NCBI RefSeq assembly: GCF_902702935.1
Contig: NZ_LR738855.1
Coordinates: 310,001-374,000 of the forward strand
DNA: 64,000 nt
DNA from: Corynebacterium rouxii
Lineage (GTDB): Bacteria > Actinomycetota > Actinomycetes > Mycobacteriales > Mycobacteriaceae
Reading direction: 5' to 3'
The position numbers were made by a program, and so were the translations under genes. The notes beneath the pieces were generated by a model. It worked only from the letters and a program-made list of their open reading frames with translations, did no database searches and was not told the DNA's origin. Positions within the stretch are counted from its first letter, which is position 1. Each line of letters starts with the position of its first letter. Below are positions 7,845-17,395 of this stretch, in pieces.

Positions 7845-8537
7845 ATGAAGACAATCGGTTTCATCGGATCTGGTTTGATCGGTGCTACAGTTGCCCGTCT
7901 AGCAATAGACGCGGGATACAGCGTAGTGATGAGTAATTCGCGTGAACCCCGCACGCTGTTGCCGCTGACTCAAGCACTGGGGCCGAATGCGCGGGCCGCC
8001 ACCGTAGAAGAAGCGGCCCAAGCTGGGGATATTGTGGTGGTGACCATTCCACTGAACTCGCTCCATGAGATTCCTACCGAGCCGCTGCGTGGCAAGGTTG
8101 TCATTGAGACAAGCAACTACTACGAGCAACGCGATGGATTCATTGAGCAGCTCGACAGTAGGGAAATCACAACCTCGCAGATTCTGCAGGATCGGGTGCC
8201 AGAGGCGAAGGTAGTGAAGGCATTTAACAACATTAATTTCCGCCACTTGGGCGAGCTTGCGGGCCCGGAGCATGCCGACGTTCGCACCTCGCTGGTGATC
8301 GCCGGCGACGACGACAGTGCCAAGGCGGAAGTTAGGGAATTCCTCAACGCTATCGGCTACGGAACAATCGACGCCGGTCCGCTAGCGCAGGGCTGGCGCT
8401 TTGATAATGGCCAACCCGCCTACGGCAGGCCATACATTCCCCAAGGTGTAAAGCCCACCTCTATCTTTGATATGGGCCCAGGACATCTTGCTACTGAACA
8501 AGAAATCAAAGACGCGCTAGACGCGGCTTCGCGGTAG
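7845..8537 (+). CDS. NADPH-dependent F420 reductase-like oxidoreductase (Rossmann fold)
   Basis: 230 residues from the ATG at 7845, chosen because TAAGGAGGAC sits 7 bases upstream; longer frames would run into the repeat. The N-terminus is a dinucleotide-binding fold, IGFIGSGLIGATVARLA, followed by MSNSREPRT, whose S/R residues fit NADP binding. VVVTIPLNSL and KVVKAFNNINF are typical of the F420-dependent NADP oxidoreductase family (PF03807). Members reduce small substrates with NAD(P)H. Corynebacteria are not known to depend on F420, so the cofactor name is by family only. It stands alone, ends at a strong hairpin and faces the OPT gene. Confidence 0.85.
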   Translation: MKTIGFIGSGLIGATVARLAIDAGYSVVMSNSREPRTLLPLTQALGPNARAATVEEAAQAGDIVVVTIPLNSLHEIPTEPLRGKVVIETSNYYEQRDGFIEQLDSREITTSQILQDRVPEAKVVKAFNNINFRHLGELAGPEHADVRTSLVIAGDDDSAKAEVREFLNAIGYGTIDAGPLAQGWRFDNGQPAYGRPYIPQGVKPTSIFDMGPGHLATEQEIKDALDAASR

Positions 8538-8555
8538 GGAGTGAAACACAAAAAA

Positions 8556-8589
8556 GGAGATCCGCCTCAAATCAACGAGGCGGATCTCC
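8556..8589. terminator. Bidirectional rho-independent terminator
   Basis: A perfect 13-bp stem, GGAGATCCGCCTC with GAGGCGGATCTCC around an 8-base loop, sits between two convergent genes. A run of A on the left gives a U tract for minus-strand transcripts from the OPT gene; the plus-strand side is followed by CTTGTGTT. Confidence 0.9.
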
Positions 8590-8608
8590 CTTGTGTTAGC
8601 TGCGATGT

Positions 8609-10585
8609 TTAGGCAGATTCAGTGGACTTCGTGCGCAGCCACTTGTACAAAACAGTGACCATGACCGCGAAGACAACGAGGCCGATCCACTGGGTGGCAG
8701 CACCGAAATCGAACAGTGCTAGTGGTTCGTCCTTGCCGGATCCGCCAACAATAGCGGCGTTAAGGACACCGAAGAGGGACTCACCAACAATGGCACCGGT
8801 AGCAAGCAGGATACCCATGCGCTTGGAGGCCTCTGGGTTAGCCTGACGTGCTGCCCATTTGTCGTAGGATAGGCCGATGAATGCGCCGATTGGGATGATC
8901 AGCGTCAGTGCGATTGGCAGGTAGATGCCCATGCCCACGGACAGTGGTGGCAGTGACCAGCCCTTGGTGCGGCGCAGGACCTCATCCAAGATGATCACGC
9001 AGACACCGATGATGGCGCCCAAGCCGATACGGCTCCAGTCGAGGGAGTTACCAAAGATGCCGTTGGCAACAGAGGACAGCAGTGCGGCCTGTGGGGCAGC
9101 TAGTGCGTTTTCGCCAGCGCCTGGGGCGCCGACAAAGCCGAAGCCGGTCAGCATGAGCTGCAGCACAGGAGGGATGATGATGGAACCGAACAGCACACCG
9201 ATGATCAAAGCAACCTGCTGTTTCCAAGGGGTTGCGGAAACCAACTGACCAGTCTTGAGGTCCTGGAGGTTGTCGTTAGAAATGGTGGCAATGCCGAAGA
9301 CCACAGCGGAGGTGAACAAGGTGTAGGCCACTAGTGCTGGGGCGTTGGTCTGGGACTCGTTGCCGGTGACGAACTTGATCAGCAGTGCGGAAGCCAGCAC
9401 CACGATGATGCCCACGCCCGAAATTGGCGAGTTGGATGCACCAATCAAACCGGCCATGTAGCCGCACACTGCGGCGATGATCAGGCCGATGGCGAGGACG
9501 AACACGATGCTCAAGATGATCAGTGTGCTGGTGTGGTGAGAGATCTCTGTGGCGTGAACGAACAGGTAGAGTAGTGCGCCGATAGGCAGCATGGAAGCCA
9601 AGATCGTGCCCAACACGACGGTGAAGGGGATGTCGCGTTCGGTGATGTCAACGTCGTTACCTGCGGCACGAGCACGCGAGGATGCGAGAGAATCCTTGAT
9701 GCCTTTTGCAATCGGGGCAATGATCTTGATCAAGGTCCAGATAGCGGCAACTGCCATGGTGCCAGCGCCTACGAAACGAACCTCTTGGACGAAGGTAGTG
9801 CTTACAACTTCAGCGAGTTCGCCGCCGGCTGCGATGCCACCTGCAGAGAAGTAAGGAAGCAGCACGCCGTAGGAAATAATCAGGCCAACGATCATGGAGA
9901 TTGCAACGGTAGGGCCAACGAGGTGGCCCACACCGATCAGTGCCAGTGACAGGCTGGAACCGAAGATTGTGCCACCAGCACCCAGCTTGAAGGTGCCGAT
10001 GATTTCCGCGGTGACAGCCTTCATGGCAGCTAGGAGGGAGTAGCCGGCAGAGGTAAGAGCACCCACAATGATCACGGCGAGGCCGCGCTTGTTTTCTTCG
10101 TGGTCGGTGACCTGGGAGGCGTCGTCGCCCACCTTGAGCACCTCAGCTGCGGCAACACCTTCTGGGTAAGGCAGGTCGGAGCCGGTGACAAGAGCGCGAC
10201 GCAGCGGGATGGAATACATCACGCCGAGGATGCCACCGAGGGCACAGACGAATGCGGTGGTCCAGTATGGGAAGCCGGTCCACCAGCCGACCATGATGAG
10301 ACCCGGCAGGACGAAGATAATCGCGGACAGCGTTCCTGCGGCAGAAGCGATGGTCTGCACGATGTTGTTTTCTTGGATCGTGTGACCGGCGAATTTACGC
10401 AGGATTGCCATGGAGATCACAGCAGCAGGGATAGACGTGGCAAAGGTGATGCCTACTTTGAGGCCCAGATACACGTTTGCTGCGGTGAAGACCAGTGTGA
10501 TCAGGCCACCGATGATGATGGCGCGCAAGGTGAGTTCGCGAACAGGCGAGCTCACCTTAGGTTTGTGAATGTCGGGTTGAGACAC
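8609..10585 (-). CDS. OPT-family oligopeptide/metal-chelate transporter
   Basis: 658 residues, very hydrophobic, with about 14-16 predicted membrane segments. The start MSQPDIHKPKVSSPVRELTL leads into VFTAANVYLGLKVGITFATS, a hallmark region of the oligopeptide transporter (OPT/YSL) family. Others are GSDLPYPEGVAAAEVL and GIATISNDNLQDLKTGQLVSAT (in part), a conserved OPT loop. Bacterial members are proton-coupled importers of peptides or metal complexes; the cargo cannot be read from sequence. A ribosome site (GAGAGAGGA-type, with AGGACCCTC) precedes the ATG. Single gene, ending at the shared terminator. Confidence 0.9.
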   Translation of the reverse strand: MSQPDIHKPKVSSPVRELTLRAIIIGGLITLVFTAANVYLGLKVGITFATSIPAAVISMAILRKFAGHTIQENNIVQTIASAAGTLSAIIFVLPGLIMVGWWTGFPYWTTAFVCALGGILGVMYSIPLRRALVTGSDLPYPEGVAAAEVLKVGDDASQVTDHEENKRGLAVIIVGALTSAGYSLLAAMKAVTAEIIGTFKLGAGGTIFGSSLSLALIGVGHLVGPTVAISMIVGLIISYGVLLPYFSAGGIAAGGELAEVVSTTFVQEVRFVGAGTMAVAAIWTLIKIIAPIAKGIKDSLASSRARAAGNDVDITERDIPFTVVLGTILASMLPIGALLYLFVHATEISHHTSTLIILSIVFVLAIGLIIAAVCGYMAGLIGASNSPISGVGIIVVLASALLIKFVTGNESQTNAPALVAYTLFTSAVVFGIATISNDNLQDLKTGQLVSATPWKQQVALIIGVLFGSIIIPPVLQLMLTGFGFVGAPGAGENALAAPQAALLSSVANGIFGNSLDWSRIGLGAIIGVCVIILDEVLRRTKGWSLPPLSVGMGIYLPIALTLIIPIGAFIGLSYDKWAARQANPEASKRMGILLATGAIVGESLFGVLNAAIVGGSGKDEPLALFDFGAATQWIGLVVFAVMVTVLYKWLRTKSTESA

Positions 10586-10672
10586 GACGAGGGTCCTCTC
10601 TCAGAATGAGGAAAAGCAATGAACTGTATTAGCGTATGTGTGTAATATGCGAAAAGAAAATTGTGACCTTTT

Positions 10673-12709
10673 TTAATGCGCATAGCCCTGCAGGATCCAC
10701 GTCATAGGAATAATACTGAAAAACAGTCCGTGCATTTCGCGTTCCCATAACAGCCCGAGGGAACCGTCGGGAAGCTGCGCCATGCATTGATACACGTAGT
10801 GTCGAGGATTGAACACGCGATTGTGCTGCCACGAGGCGCCGTCGTCAGTGGACATGCGGATCATTCCGCGCCCGCGGAATGGCAACAATTGGGAGGCGTT
10901 GGCAAACACTATGGCATCGGGGTTGGTCACACGCAGCGCGTTGGGTTGGGAGAAGATCTCTGGAACGTTCGGGTTGAACGTGACCTGCGACCACGAATGA
11001 CCACCGTCGGTGCTACGCGCATGAGCCACCGCACCGGAGGGGTGCTGGTTGCGAGCCCATAGCAGTACGCTGCCGTCGCTTGCTTCTACCAGTGTGGACT
11101 CGTACATCTCGAGTTCGGGGGATTCGCCGCGATGCCAGGTGTCGCCGTGGTCGTCGCTGTAGAGTGCGGCGGCGAAGAACTGGTCGCCTTTGGTGTAATA
11201 CATCGGGATGAGGAGCCGACCCGCATGGGTACCGCGTTGTAGCTGGATGCCGTTTCCTGGCGAGGTGCCACAAAAACGCATCCATTCTTCTTTGACATCT
11301 GGGGTGAGATCGCGTGGGATACTCCATGTCTGGCCGTCGTCGTCGCTGGTGAGCATCCATAAGTGGCAGCTGGGGTGTTGAAAAACGGCGCCTGCGGGTG
11401 TGGTGTGGGGGTCGCCGAAAAACGATGCCTCCAGCTGGTCCACCTCACGTGGCATGGTGCAGGTACTGCCGTTGGCATGGTGGCCAATGCGGTTGCCCTC
11501 TGCGTCGAATCCGGTGCCGAGGGCGGCGTTGGGTTGGCCGATTCCTGCGGGGAATTGGTCGAGGAAGGCGAAGATGCGGCCCGTGGTGTGGTCTTGGAGT
11601 AGCACGGAGTCGGTGACGCAGGCGGTGTCGGGGAGCTGCAGGATGGTGCGTAGCGGTTGCCATGTGTGGCCGCCATCCACGCTGCGGCGGAGTACGAAGT
11701 CGATGTCGTTGGGGGCGTCGTTAGCAATGCGAACGCGCTTGTCGGCTCCGGCGATGATGACACCGGAGTCGGTGGCTAGCAGCGAGGGGATGCGGTAGCT
11801 TTGTGCCCCATCGAGGAGGCAGTCGAATAGTGCTTGGGTGGCTATCGGCTCGACGGTGGCGAGGCGTTGGACTTGGTGGTGGTTGAGCACATGGGGGTAG
11901 ATCATGCCCGATTGCACCTCGCCGAAGAGGCGAACGCCGGTGGCGGCGGTACCAATGTGAACGGTGAGCTCGCCTGGTAGGTCGTTGAAGAATGCGGCCC
12001 CTGGGCTGTGGATGAGTTGCTGGCCGTCGACGTAGATGTTGGTGGCGCCGCGCCCGCATACGATCACGACGTCGTAAATCTGGCCGTCGTCCCAGCGCCC
12101 CGGCGCGGCAACACGCACGTAGTCTTCGCCGTGGCACCGCACGCTGAATATGAGGGTGCCGTCGATGATTTCGAGGGTGAGGTCGCCGGCAGCCGTGTGT
12201 GCTTGGAATGCGACACCGCCTTGGCCGGTGCCGCGGGTTTTCATAAGAAGTCGCAGCGAGCCGTGGGTGAGGTGCGATATGCGCTGGGTGTCGTGGGTGC
12301 TGAGGTGGCTGCCGGCGAACCAGACGAGGGGTTCAGCGGCCGGTGCAAGGTTGCGTGCTTGGCGCGGGGTGGGGGCGTGGTCGAGGACCTGGTGATCGAT
12401 GATGGTGAGGGTGTTGTGGGGGTTGAGGGTGAGTTCGCTGGTGTCGAACCATTCGGTTTGGGTGGTGGAAAAGGCCTCGTAGCCGTCGATAAAGAGGTGG
12501 GTGCCGGTGGTATCCACGCTGAGACATAGGTGGTGCGGGAGGCCGTCGTCAAGCCCGTCGGGGTCTTCGGCGTCGATGCGGCGGTGGGCGGTGGTGCCTT
12601 GGATGCGTCCGTGGACGATGTTGAGGTCGAGGTGGTGGGGGATGTGGGCGAGTGGACCGTCGCAGGTGGTGGCGAAGGTGATGGTGAGTGCGCCGGTTGT
12701 GGTGGTCAT
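10673..12709 (-). CDS. Sialidase (exo-alpha-neuraminidase), no signal peptide
   Basis: 678 residues. The N-terminal ~300 residues look like laminin-G/concanavalin-like beta modules (FIDGYEAFST, IYVDGQQLI). The sialidase propeller follows, with the Y-R-I-P motif (SYRIPSLLA) and five Asp-boxes: SVDGGHTW, SDDDGQTW, SDDHGDTW, STDGGHSW, STDDGASW. The enzyme removes terminal sialic acid from glycans. No signal peptide or anchor is visible, so it should be cytoplasmic or use another export route. I recall that C. diphtheriae carries two putative sialidases, the secreted NanH and a second one, and this fits the second. It is divergent from the DUF4862 gene across a palindromic site. Confidence 0.88.
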   Translation of the reverse strand: MTTTTGALTITFATTCDGPLAHIPHHLDLNIVHGRIQGTTAHRRIDAEDPDGLDDGLPHHLCLSVDTTGTHLFIDGYEAFSTTQTEWFDTSELTLNPHNTLTIIDHQVLDHAPTPRQARNLAPAAEPLVWFAGSHLSTHDTQRISHLTHGSLRLLMKTRGTGQGGVAFQAHTAAGDLTLEIIDGTLIFSVRCHGEDYVRVAAPGRWDDGQIYDVVIVCGRGATNIYVDGQQLIHSPGAAFFNDLPGELTVHIGTAATGVRLFGEVQSGMIYPHVLNHHQVQRLATVEPIATQALFDCLLDGAQSYRIPSLLATDSGVIIAGADKRVRIANDAPNDIDFVLRRSVDGGHTWQPLRTILQLPDTACVTDSVLLQDHTTGRIFAFLDQFPAGIGQPNAALGTGFDAEGNRIGHHANGSTCTMPREVDQLEASFFGDPHTTPAGAVFQHPSCHLWMLTSDDDGQTWSIPRDLTPDVKEEWMRFCGTSPGNGIQLQRGTHAGRLLIPMYYTKGDQFFAAALYSDDHGDTWHRGESPELEMYESTLVEASDGSVLLWARNQHPSGAVAHARSTDGGHSWSQVTFNPNVPEIFSQPNALRVTNPDAIVFANASQLLPFRGRGMIRMSTDDGASWQHNRVFNPRHYVYQCMAQLPDGSLGLLWEREMHGLFFSIIPMTWILQGYAH

Positions 12710-12746
12710 GGGGTTACTTTCAAAGGGGGTTGGTCACTCTTTGGGG

Positions 12747-12758
12747 TCAGACGTCTGA
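12747..12758. promoter_or_regulatory. Palindromic operator in the sialidase/DUF4862 divergent promoter region
   Basis: TCAGACGTCTGA is a perfect 12-base palindrome, followed by the related half GATGTCTGGAGTAC. It lies 38 bases upstream of the sialidase start and 59 bases before the DUF4862 start. The pattern is like GntR-type operators, so one regulator may control both genes. No regulator gene lies next to it. Confidence 0.5.
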
Positions 12759-12816
12759 TGTCTGGAGTACGCTCATAATTGTTACGATGCCACCGCACTT
12801 TTGCAAGGGGAAAACC

Positions 12817-13716
12817 ATGAACACCACACCACTGGTCATCGGTGCCTACGCAGCACTACCCGCCACGCGCGCCGACCAAGAAGCCTTCTACGATCGCCTC
12901 CACGCCGATCTCGGAGCCACCGGCCTCGAACTTCCATTCCGCGACAGCATTCACGACGACCCCACGTGGCTCGCAGGCCAACTCGCAGGACGATTTACCG
13001 ACTCCATCATCACCGCGATCCCCGGCACCATGATGCGCGTCTGGGACGGCGGCACCTTCGGCCTCGCCTCCCCAGATGAAGACGGACGCAACGCCGCCAC
13101 CGCCTTCACCCGTGCCATCATCGACAGCGCTCGCGCGCTTGACGACGCAGCCGGCCACCGCGTAATCGCAGGAATCCACATCCATTCCGCACCAAGCGTG
13201 ACCGCCAACCGCGACCAGTTTCTCCGCTCCCTTACCGAACTACTTGAGGGCATGGACGATGATGATCCCCACCTGATCATCGAGCACTGCGACCGCTACA
13301 ACGAGGCCGTGACCGGGGAAAAGCGCTTCCTCAACATCGAGCAAGAAATCGCCATCGCCAAAGAAACCGGCATCGGCATCACCGTGAACTGGGGGCGCTC
13401 CGCAATGGAAGCCTACGACCCCCAACTGCCAGCACAGCACATCCAAGCGCTCGTCGCCGAGGGTGTATTCGAAGGCGTGATGTTCTCCGGTGCCGGCGAC
13501 AAGGAAAACACCTTCGGTGCCGCATGGGCCGACCTGCATCTGCCACACCACATGGACGAACCAGCATCACTCATGGACGATGGCCGCATCACAGAATGCC
13601 TCAGTGCTGCAGGCGGTGCACAAAAGTACCACGGTGCCAAGATCCAAGCCCCCGCAGAAGCCGATGTGGCAACACGCGTGACCATGCTGGGCCACATCAC
13701 GCGGCACCTTCGCTAA
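12817..13716 (+). CDS. DUF4862 family protein (predicted TIM-barrel, sugar-isomerase-like)
   Basis: 299 residues from MNTTPLVIGAYAALPA. The ATG at 12817 was chosen because AAGGGG lies about 7 bases before it; upstream in-frame codons fall in the promoter. Motifs such as GIHIHSAP, LIIEHCDRYNEA and GIGITVNWGRSA (ending beta strands with acidic and His residues) suggest a TIM barrel of the xylose-isomerase-like superfamily. Its reaction is unknown. The divergent sialidase and shared operator suggest a role in sugar or sialic acid breakdown, but this is inferred from context only. The end is convergent with cyaB, 16 bases apart. Confidence 0.8.
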   Translation: MNTTPLVIGAYAALPATRADQEAFYDRLHADLGATGLELPFRDSIHDDPTWLAGQLAGRFTDSIITAIPGTMMRVWDGGTFGLASPDEDGRNAATAFTRAIIDSARALDDAAGHRVIAGIHIHSAPSVTANRDQFLRSLTELLEGMDDDDPHLIIEHCDRYNEAVTGEKRFLNIEQEIAIAKETGIGITVNWGRSAMEAYDPQLPAQHIQALVAEGVFEGVMFSGAGDKENTFGAAWADLHLPHHMDEPASLMDDGRITECLSAAGGAQKYHGAKIQAPAEADVATRVTMLGHITRHLR

Positions 13717-13732
13717 CTAATCTGCTAACTGA

Positions 13733-15259
13733 TTAGGAGCGATCCGCTAACGTTGGGCGAATAGGCCGCGCGATCTGCGTCATCAGGGAACGACCGCGCA
13801 GCTCCACGGACTTCATCATCGTCCACCGAGCCTGCTCCGCCTCGTTGGCGCGCTGCAACGTAGCAGAGTTGGTGAGCACGCGACCAGGGGTGTTCTTCGC
13901 GATCTCCGTCAAGCGTGCCGCAGTGTTCACAGCGTCACCGATCACCGTGTACTCGAAGCGATCATGACCACCGATGTGGCCAGCCACCACGTGACCAGAG
14001 GCAACACCAATACCAGCCTCAAGACGCAAGCCCATGAGCTCCTGACGCAGCTCGCGGGCGGCGGTGAGGGCGTGGCCGGTGGCGTCGGAAAGCGTGACTG
14101 GTGCACCAAAAACAGCCAGTGCAGCATCGCCTTGGAACTTGTTAATAATGCCCTTGTTGCGGTGCACAACCTCCACCACATGCTCGAAGAAGCGATTGAG
14201 CTCTTCCACAACCTCTTCTGGGTCATGGTTGACGGCGAACGTGGTCGAACCGATCACGTCAACGAACACAACGGCAACCTCACGATCCTCGCCGCCTAAC
14301 TGCGGGCGCTCCTCCAAAGCACGACGGGCAACCTCTACACCCACATAGCGGCCGAAAATATCGCGCACACGCTGGCGCTCCTTCAAACCACGCATCATCT
14401 CATTGAAGCCGGCCTGAAGTACACCGATCTCGGAGCCGTCGTAAATGTCCACTTGGACACCCGAGTCCCCGCGGCGCACCCGATTGATCGCCCCCTGCAG
14501 CTCCAAAATCGGATCCACCACGCTCATGATCGAAAGGGTAGTACCCAAAAAACCAGTGATCAGCGCGGCCATAGCCAACGCGATCACCGCAGGCATAATG
14601 TCGCTGACGTTATCGGTAAACATGCCCACGTGGTGGCCCATCACCATCAATAAAATGCCAATGATCGGAACCGCGCTGGTCAACGCCCATGTGAGCCGCA
14701 GACGCGACGTAATCGGCGGCTCCAACGTGGAATCCTCAAAACGACGAGCCAGCGCCGTTGCCGCCACCGGCCGCACCAACCGCTGCGCCTCCAAGTAGGT
14801 GAGCACCACGATTACAGCACCACTGAGCGTCGAAGCCACCGCAATGGCCAACGCCAAGCGTGGCGAAGTCTGCCCAGCGGCAATCGCCAACACCACAATG
14901 CCCAGCGCCCACACCACGCTGCATAACGCCGCTTGGTAGATCGGGATACGCATCACCAAATTGCGAACCATATTTGGATCATGCGTTTCCGGATGGCGCT
15001 GCCAGTCCAATACCGGACGGAACAGCAAAAAGGTGACCACGCCACCAAAAATGACCGCTAGGATCAAATAGCCGATGCCTAGCTCAGGCAGATAGCTGGC
15101 CTCATCGGTGAACTGGTCGAACTCTGGCAGCGGTACCAAGTACTTCAGGAACAACATGACCCCCACGGCGCCCAACACGTTGGAGCCCAATACCGTGGTT
15201 GCGTATAACGGCCACGAAGTCTTAAACAGCCACTTGAAGGCGCGCCATAGTTTGGTCAT
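13733..15259 (-). CDS. cyaB: Membrane-bound class III adenylate cyclase
   Basis: About 508 residues from the ATG at 15259 (a GTG at 15265 is also possible). Six membrane segments fill the first ~240 residues. A HAMP-like linker (SVVDPILELQGAINRVRRGDSG) and the class III catalytic domain follow. Metal-binding aspartates appear in VAVVFVDVIGSTTF and FQGDAALAVF, and YTVIGDAVNTAARLTEIA holds the substrate and transition-state residues. It makes cAMP, which in corynebacteria is sensed by GlxR, the main carbon regulator. The position before holB and a tRNA-Thr matches my memory of C. glutamicum cyaB. Confidence 0.92.
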   Translation of the reverse strand: MTKLWRAFKWLFKTSWPLYATTVLGSNVLGAVGVMLFLKYLVPLPEFDQFTDEASYLPELGIGYLILAVIFGGVVTFLLFRPVLDWQRHPETHDPNMVRNLVMRIPIYQAALCSVVWALGIVVLAIAAGQTSPRLALAIAVASTLSGAVIVVLTYLEAQRLVRPVAATALARRFEDSTLEPPITSRLRLTWALTSAVPIIGILLMVMGHHVGMFTDNVSDIMPAVIALAMAALITGFLGTTLSIMSVVDPILELQGAINRVRRGDSGVQVDIYDGSEIGVLQAGFNEMMRGLKERQRVRDIFGRYVGVEVARRALEERPQLGGEDREVAVVFVDVIGSTTFAVNHDPEEVVEELNRFFEHVVEVVHRNKGIINKFQGDAALAVFGAPVTLSDATGHALTAARELRQELMGLRLEAGIGVASGHVVAGHIGGHDRFEYTVIGDAVNTAARLTEIAKNTPGRVLTNSATLQRANEAEQARWTMMKSVELRGRSLMTQIARPIRPTLADRS

Positions 15260-15308
15260 GCCCACTACTTTAACGGTCGGCTACTACAAGCGATACTCTA
15301 TTGAAGTA

Positions 15309-16523
15309 ATGAGCACGGAAATAACTGGGTCGGACATCTTTGCGCAGATGGGTGTGAGCGAACACGTCGCCCCCATCTTGCGTACTGCCGCGCGCGCCGC
15401 ACGCAACCATGACATTGGCAGCGCCATGACACACGCATGGCTATTTACCGGCCCACCCGGGTCAGGGCGTTCTGTTGCAGCTGTCGCATTCGCCGCCGCC
15501 CTCGAATGCACAGACCCCACCGTGGTCGGTTGTGGGCGCTGCGAACAATGCCACGCCGTGCTTCACGACGCCCACGGCGACGTCCTCCACATCGTCCCAC
15601 GCGAACTTTCCATCCCCGTCGAAATGATGCGTGACGACGTCGTCGAACCCGCCGCAAAACGCCCCACCGTTGGACAATGGCGAGTAGTCATCCTCGACAA
15701 CGCCGACCGCCTCACCCCCGAATCCGCCAACGCCCTGCTCAAAACCGTCGAAGAACCCCCAGCGCACACCGTGATCATCCTCTGCGCGCCCTCCACCGAC
15801 CCCACCGACATCATCCCCACACTCCGCTCCCGTAGCCGCCACCTCTACGTCCCCCAACCCTCCATCGACGAAGCCGTAGCAGTACTCACCCGCGACGGAG
15901 CCATCCCCGAATCCGCCGCACGCCTAGCCGCAGCAACCACCGGTGGACACATCGGGCGTGCACGCTGGCTAGCCACCAACAAAGATGCCCAAATGCGACG
16001 CTCTGCTGTGCTCAACATTGCAGAACTCGTCTTCCACGGCGACCAAGCCTTCCGTGCCGGCGGCAGCCTAGTGAAACAAATAACAAAGCAAGCAGAAGCC
16101 CAGCTCAAAGAAGAAAACGAAGAAGAAATCGACAAACTCCGCAACGCCCTCGGCATGGGATCCCGCGGCAAAGGAGTACACAAAGCCCTTCGTGGAGCAG
16201 ACTCCGCCATCCGCGACCTTGAAGCACTACAAAAGAAACGCAAAACCCGCTTCGTCCGTGACCACCTCGACATGGCACTCGTCGACCTCTCCGGAATCTA
16301 CCGCGACGCCATCATGACCCACACCCATGCCACAGTTGGACTCATCCACCCCGACCTCAGCGGCCTATCCGCCGAACTCGCCCAACGCGTCCCCCTAGCC
16401 GGACTCGTTGCCTGCCTCGACGCCATCACCATCTGCCGCGAACAAATCCCGAACAACGTGCGCCCCGAAGCTGCCTTCGACGCTATGCTCGGCCGCATCC
16501 GAATTGCCTGCGGAGCCACCTAA
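15309..16523 (+). CDS. holB: DNA polymerase III delta-prime subunit
   Basis: 404 residues from MSTEITGSDIFAQMGVSEHV (ATG at 15309, 49 bases from the divergent cyaB start). It is an AAA+ clamp-loader subunit with GPPGSGRSVAAVAFAAALEC, a P-loop whose usual GKS/T is changed to GRS. The zinc-binding cysteines C-x8-C-x2-C-x2-C are in the form CTDPTVVGCGRCEQC. NALLKTVEEPPAHTVIIL is the clamp-loader signature, and the sensor-like RSRSRHLYV follows. It loads the sliding clamp in replication. Family and position are clear. Confidence 0.93.
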   Translation: MSTEITGSDIFAQMGVSEHVAPILRTAARAARNHDIGSAMTHAWLFTGPPGSGRSVAAVAFAAALECTDPTVVGCGRCEQCHAVLHDAHGDVLHIVPRELSIPVEMMRDDVVEPAAKRPTVGQWRVVILDNADRLTPESANALLKTVEEPPAHTVIILCAPSTDPTDIIPTLRSRSRHLYVPQPSIDEAVAVLTRDGAIPESAARLAAATTGGHIGRARWLATNKDAQMRRSAVLNIAELVFHGDQAFRAGGSLVKQITKQAEAQLKEENEEEIDKLRNALGMGSRGKGVHKALRGADSAIRDLEALQKKRKTRFVRDHLDMALVDLSGIYRDAIMTHTHATVGLIHPDLSGLSAELAQRVPLAGLVACLDAITICREQIPNNVRPEAAFDAMLGRIRIACGAT

Positions 16524-16620
16524 CCGGCGTAGCACCCCACTCATGCTCTGCGGTTTTCATATTTTGGCAACCCATACGGTATAGTTGTCGCCGGATAACG
16601 CACCCATACGTTTTATCCGT

Positions 16621-16693
16621 GCCGCCTTAGCTCAGTCGGTAGAGCGCTTCACTCGTAATGAAAAGGTCGCGAGTTCGATTCTCGCAGGCGGCT
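16621..16693 (+). tRNA. tRNA-Thr (anticodon CGT)
   Basis: A 73-base cloverleaf. The acceptor GCCGCCT pairs with AGGCGGC and is followed by T as discriminator. The D arm is GCTC-AGTCGGTAG-AGC. The anticodon loop CTCGTAA gives CGT at 16654-16656. The T arm is GCGAG-TTCGATT-CTCGC. The 3' CCA is not encoded. The accessory island begins just downstream, so this tRNA is a likely old integration site. Confidence 0.97.
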
Positions 16694-16698
16694 CAATA

Positions 16699-16740
16699 AA
16701 ACCCCAGCTAGATAATGCTTTCTAGCTGGGGTTTCCTTTT
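16699..16740 (+). terminator. Rho-independent terminator after tRNA-Thr
   Basis: AAACCCCAGCTAG and CTAGCTGGGGTTT form a 13-bp stem, followed by TCCTTTT. It lies 6 bases after the tRNA. Confidence 0.9.
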
Positions 16741-16928
16741 GCTTCACAACTGCTGCATGTTGCATGTTGTCGCAGGTGATTGCGTCCCGTAGCGAACAGA
16801 AAGCGAACAAATAGCGAACAGATTTTGCAAAAAATGACATAAGAACCATGGAGGAACAATCCCAAAACATCTATTTAATTCATGCATGAACGGGTTATCA
16901 TATTGACAGACAGAGAGGAGTGATCGAG

Positions 16929-17395
16929 ATGCTGCTATATGAAGATACACGAATGCGCGCAGTTGAAATTCTCAGATCACTCCCAATCGGAAACTCAGGA
17001 GTCTCCGGACTAGTACAGCTAGCTGCAACCCTTGGACCCTCAGTCGAATTCCGCCCCTCGATCCCACCATTTCCGGAGTCGTTGTCAAAGAAGATGAACA
17101 AAACCCAAAAATATACATCAACTCAAATGAGCCAGAAGTTCGACAACGCTTCACACTCGCCCACGAAATAGGCCATCTAGTCGAACGCGAACACCTGGGA
17201 AAAGACGTCGAATACTCAAAAATTCTAGATAAAAAGGCGAATTTGCTACCGCAATCCACTTCGGAGTTTCACAACCAGCAGTAAAAAACGCGCAGAACGC
17301 CTCAAAAAGAACCCAGATACAACGTGCCAGATGTAAAACCCCAGGATTCAGCGGAAGAAAGCAATTTCGACAAGCCCCCAGCAAAAGCCGCTGAA
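16929..17395 (+). pseudogene. ImmA/IrrE-family metallopeptidase, frameshifted and shortened
   Basis: The start at 16929 follows GAGAGGAG. The first frame reads MLLYEDTRMRAVEILRSLP and so on to about 17045. It then changes frame into DPTISGVVVKEDEQNPKIYI, and RQRFTLAHEIGHLVEREH carries the HExxH-type zinc motif (HEIGH). After KILDKKA another frame change leads to FATAIHFGVSQPAVKN, a typical C-terminal piece of the family; the stretch between these (with the RDAFAAALLMP-like segment) is missing. ImmA proteins cleave mobile-element repressors. With at least two frame breaks and a deletion it is not functional as read. Confidence 0.7.
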
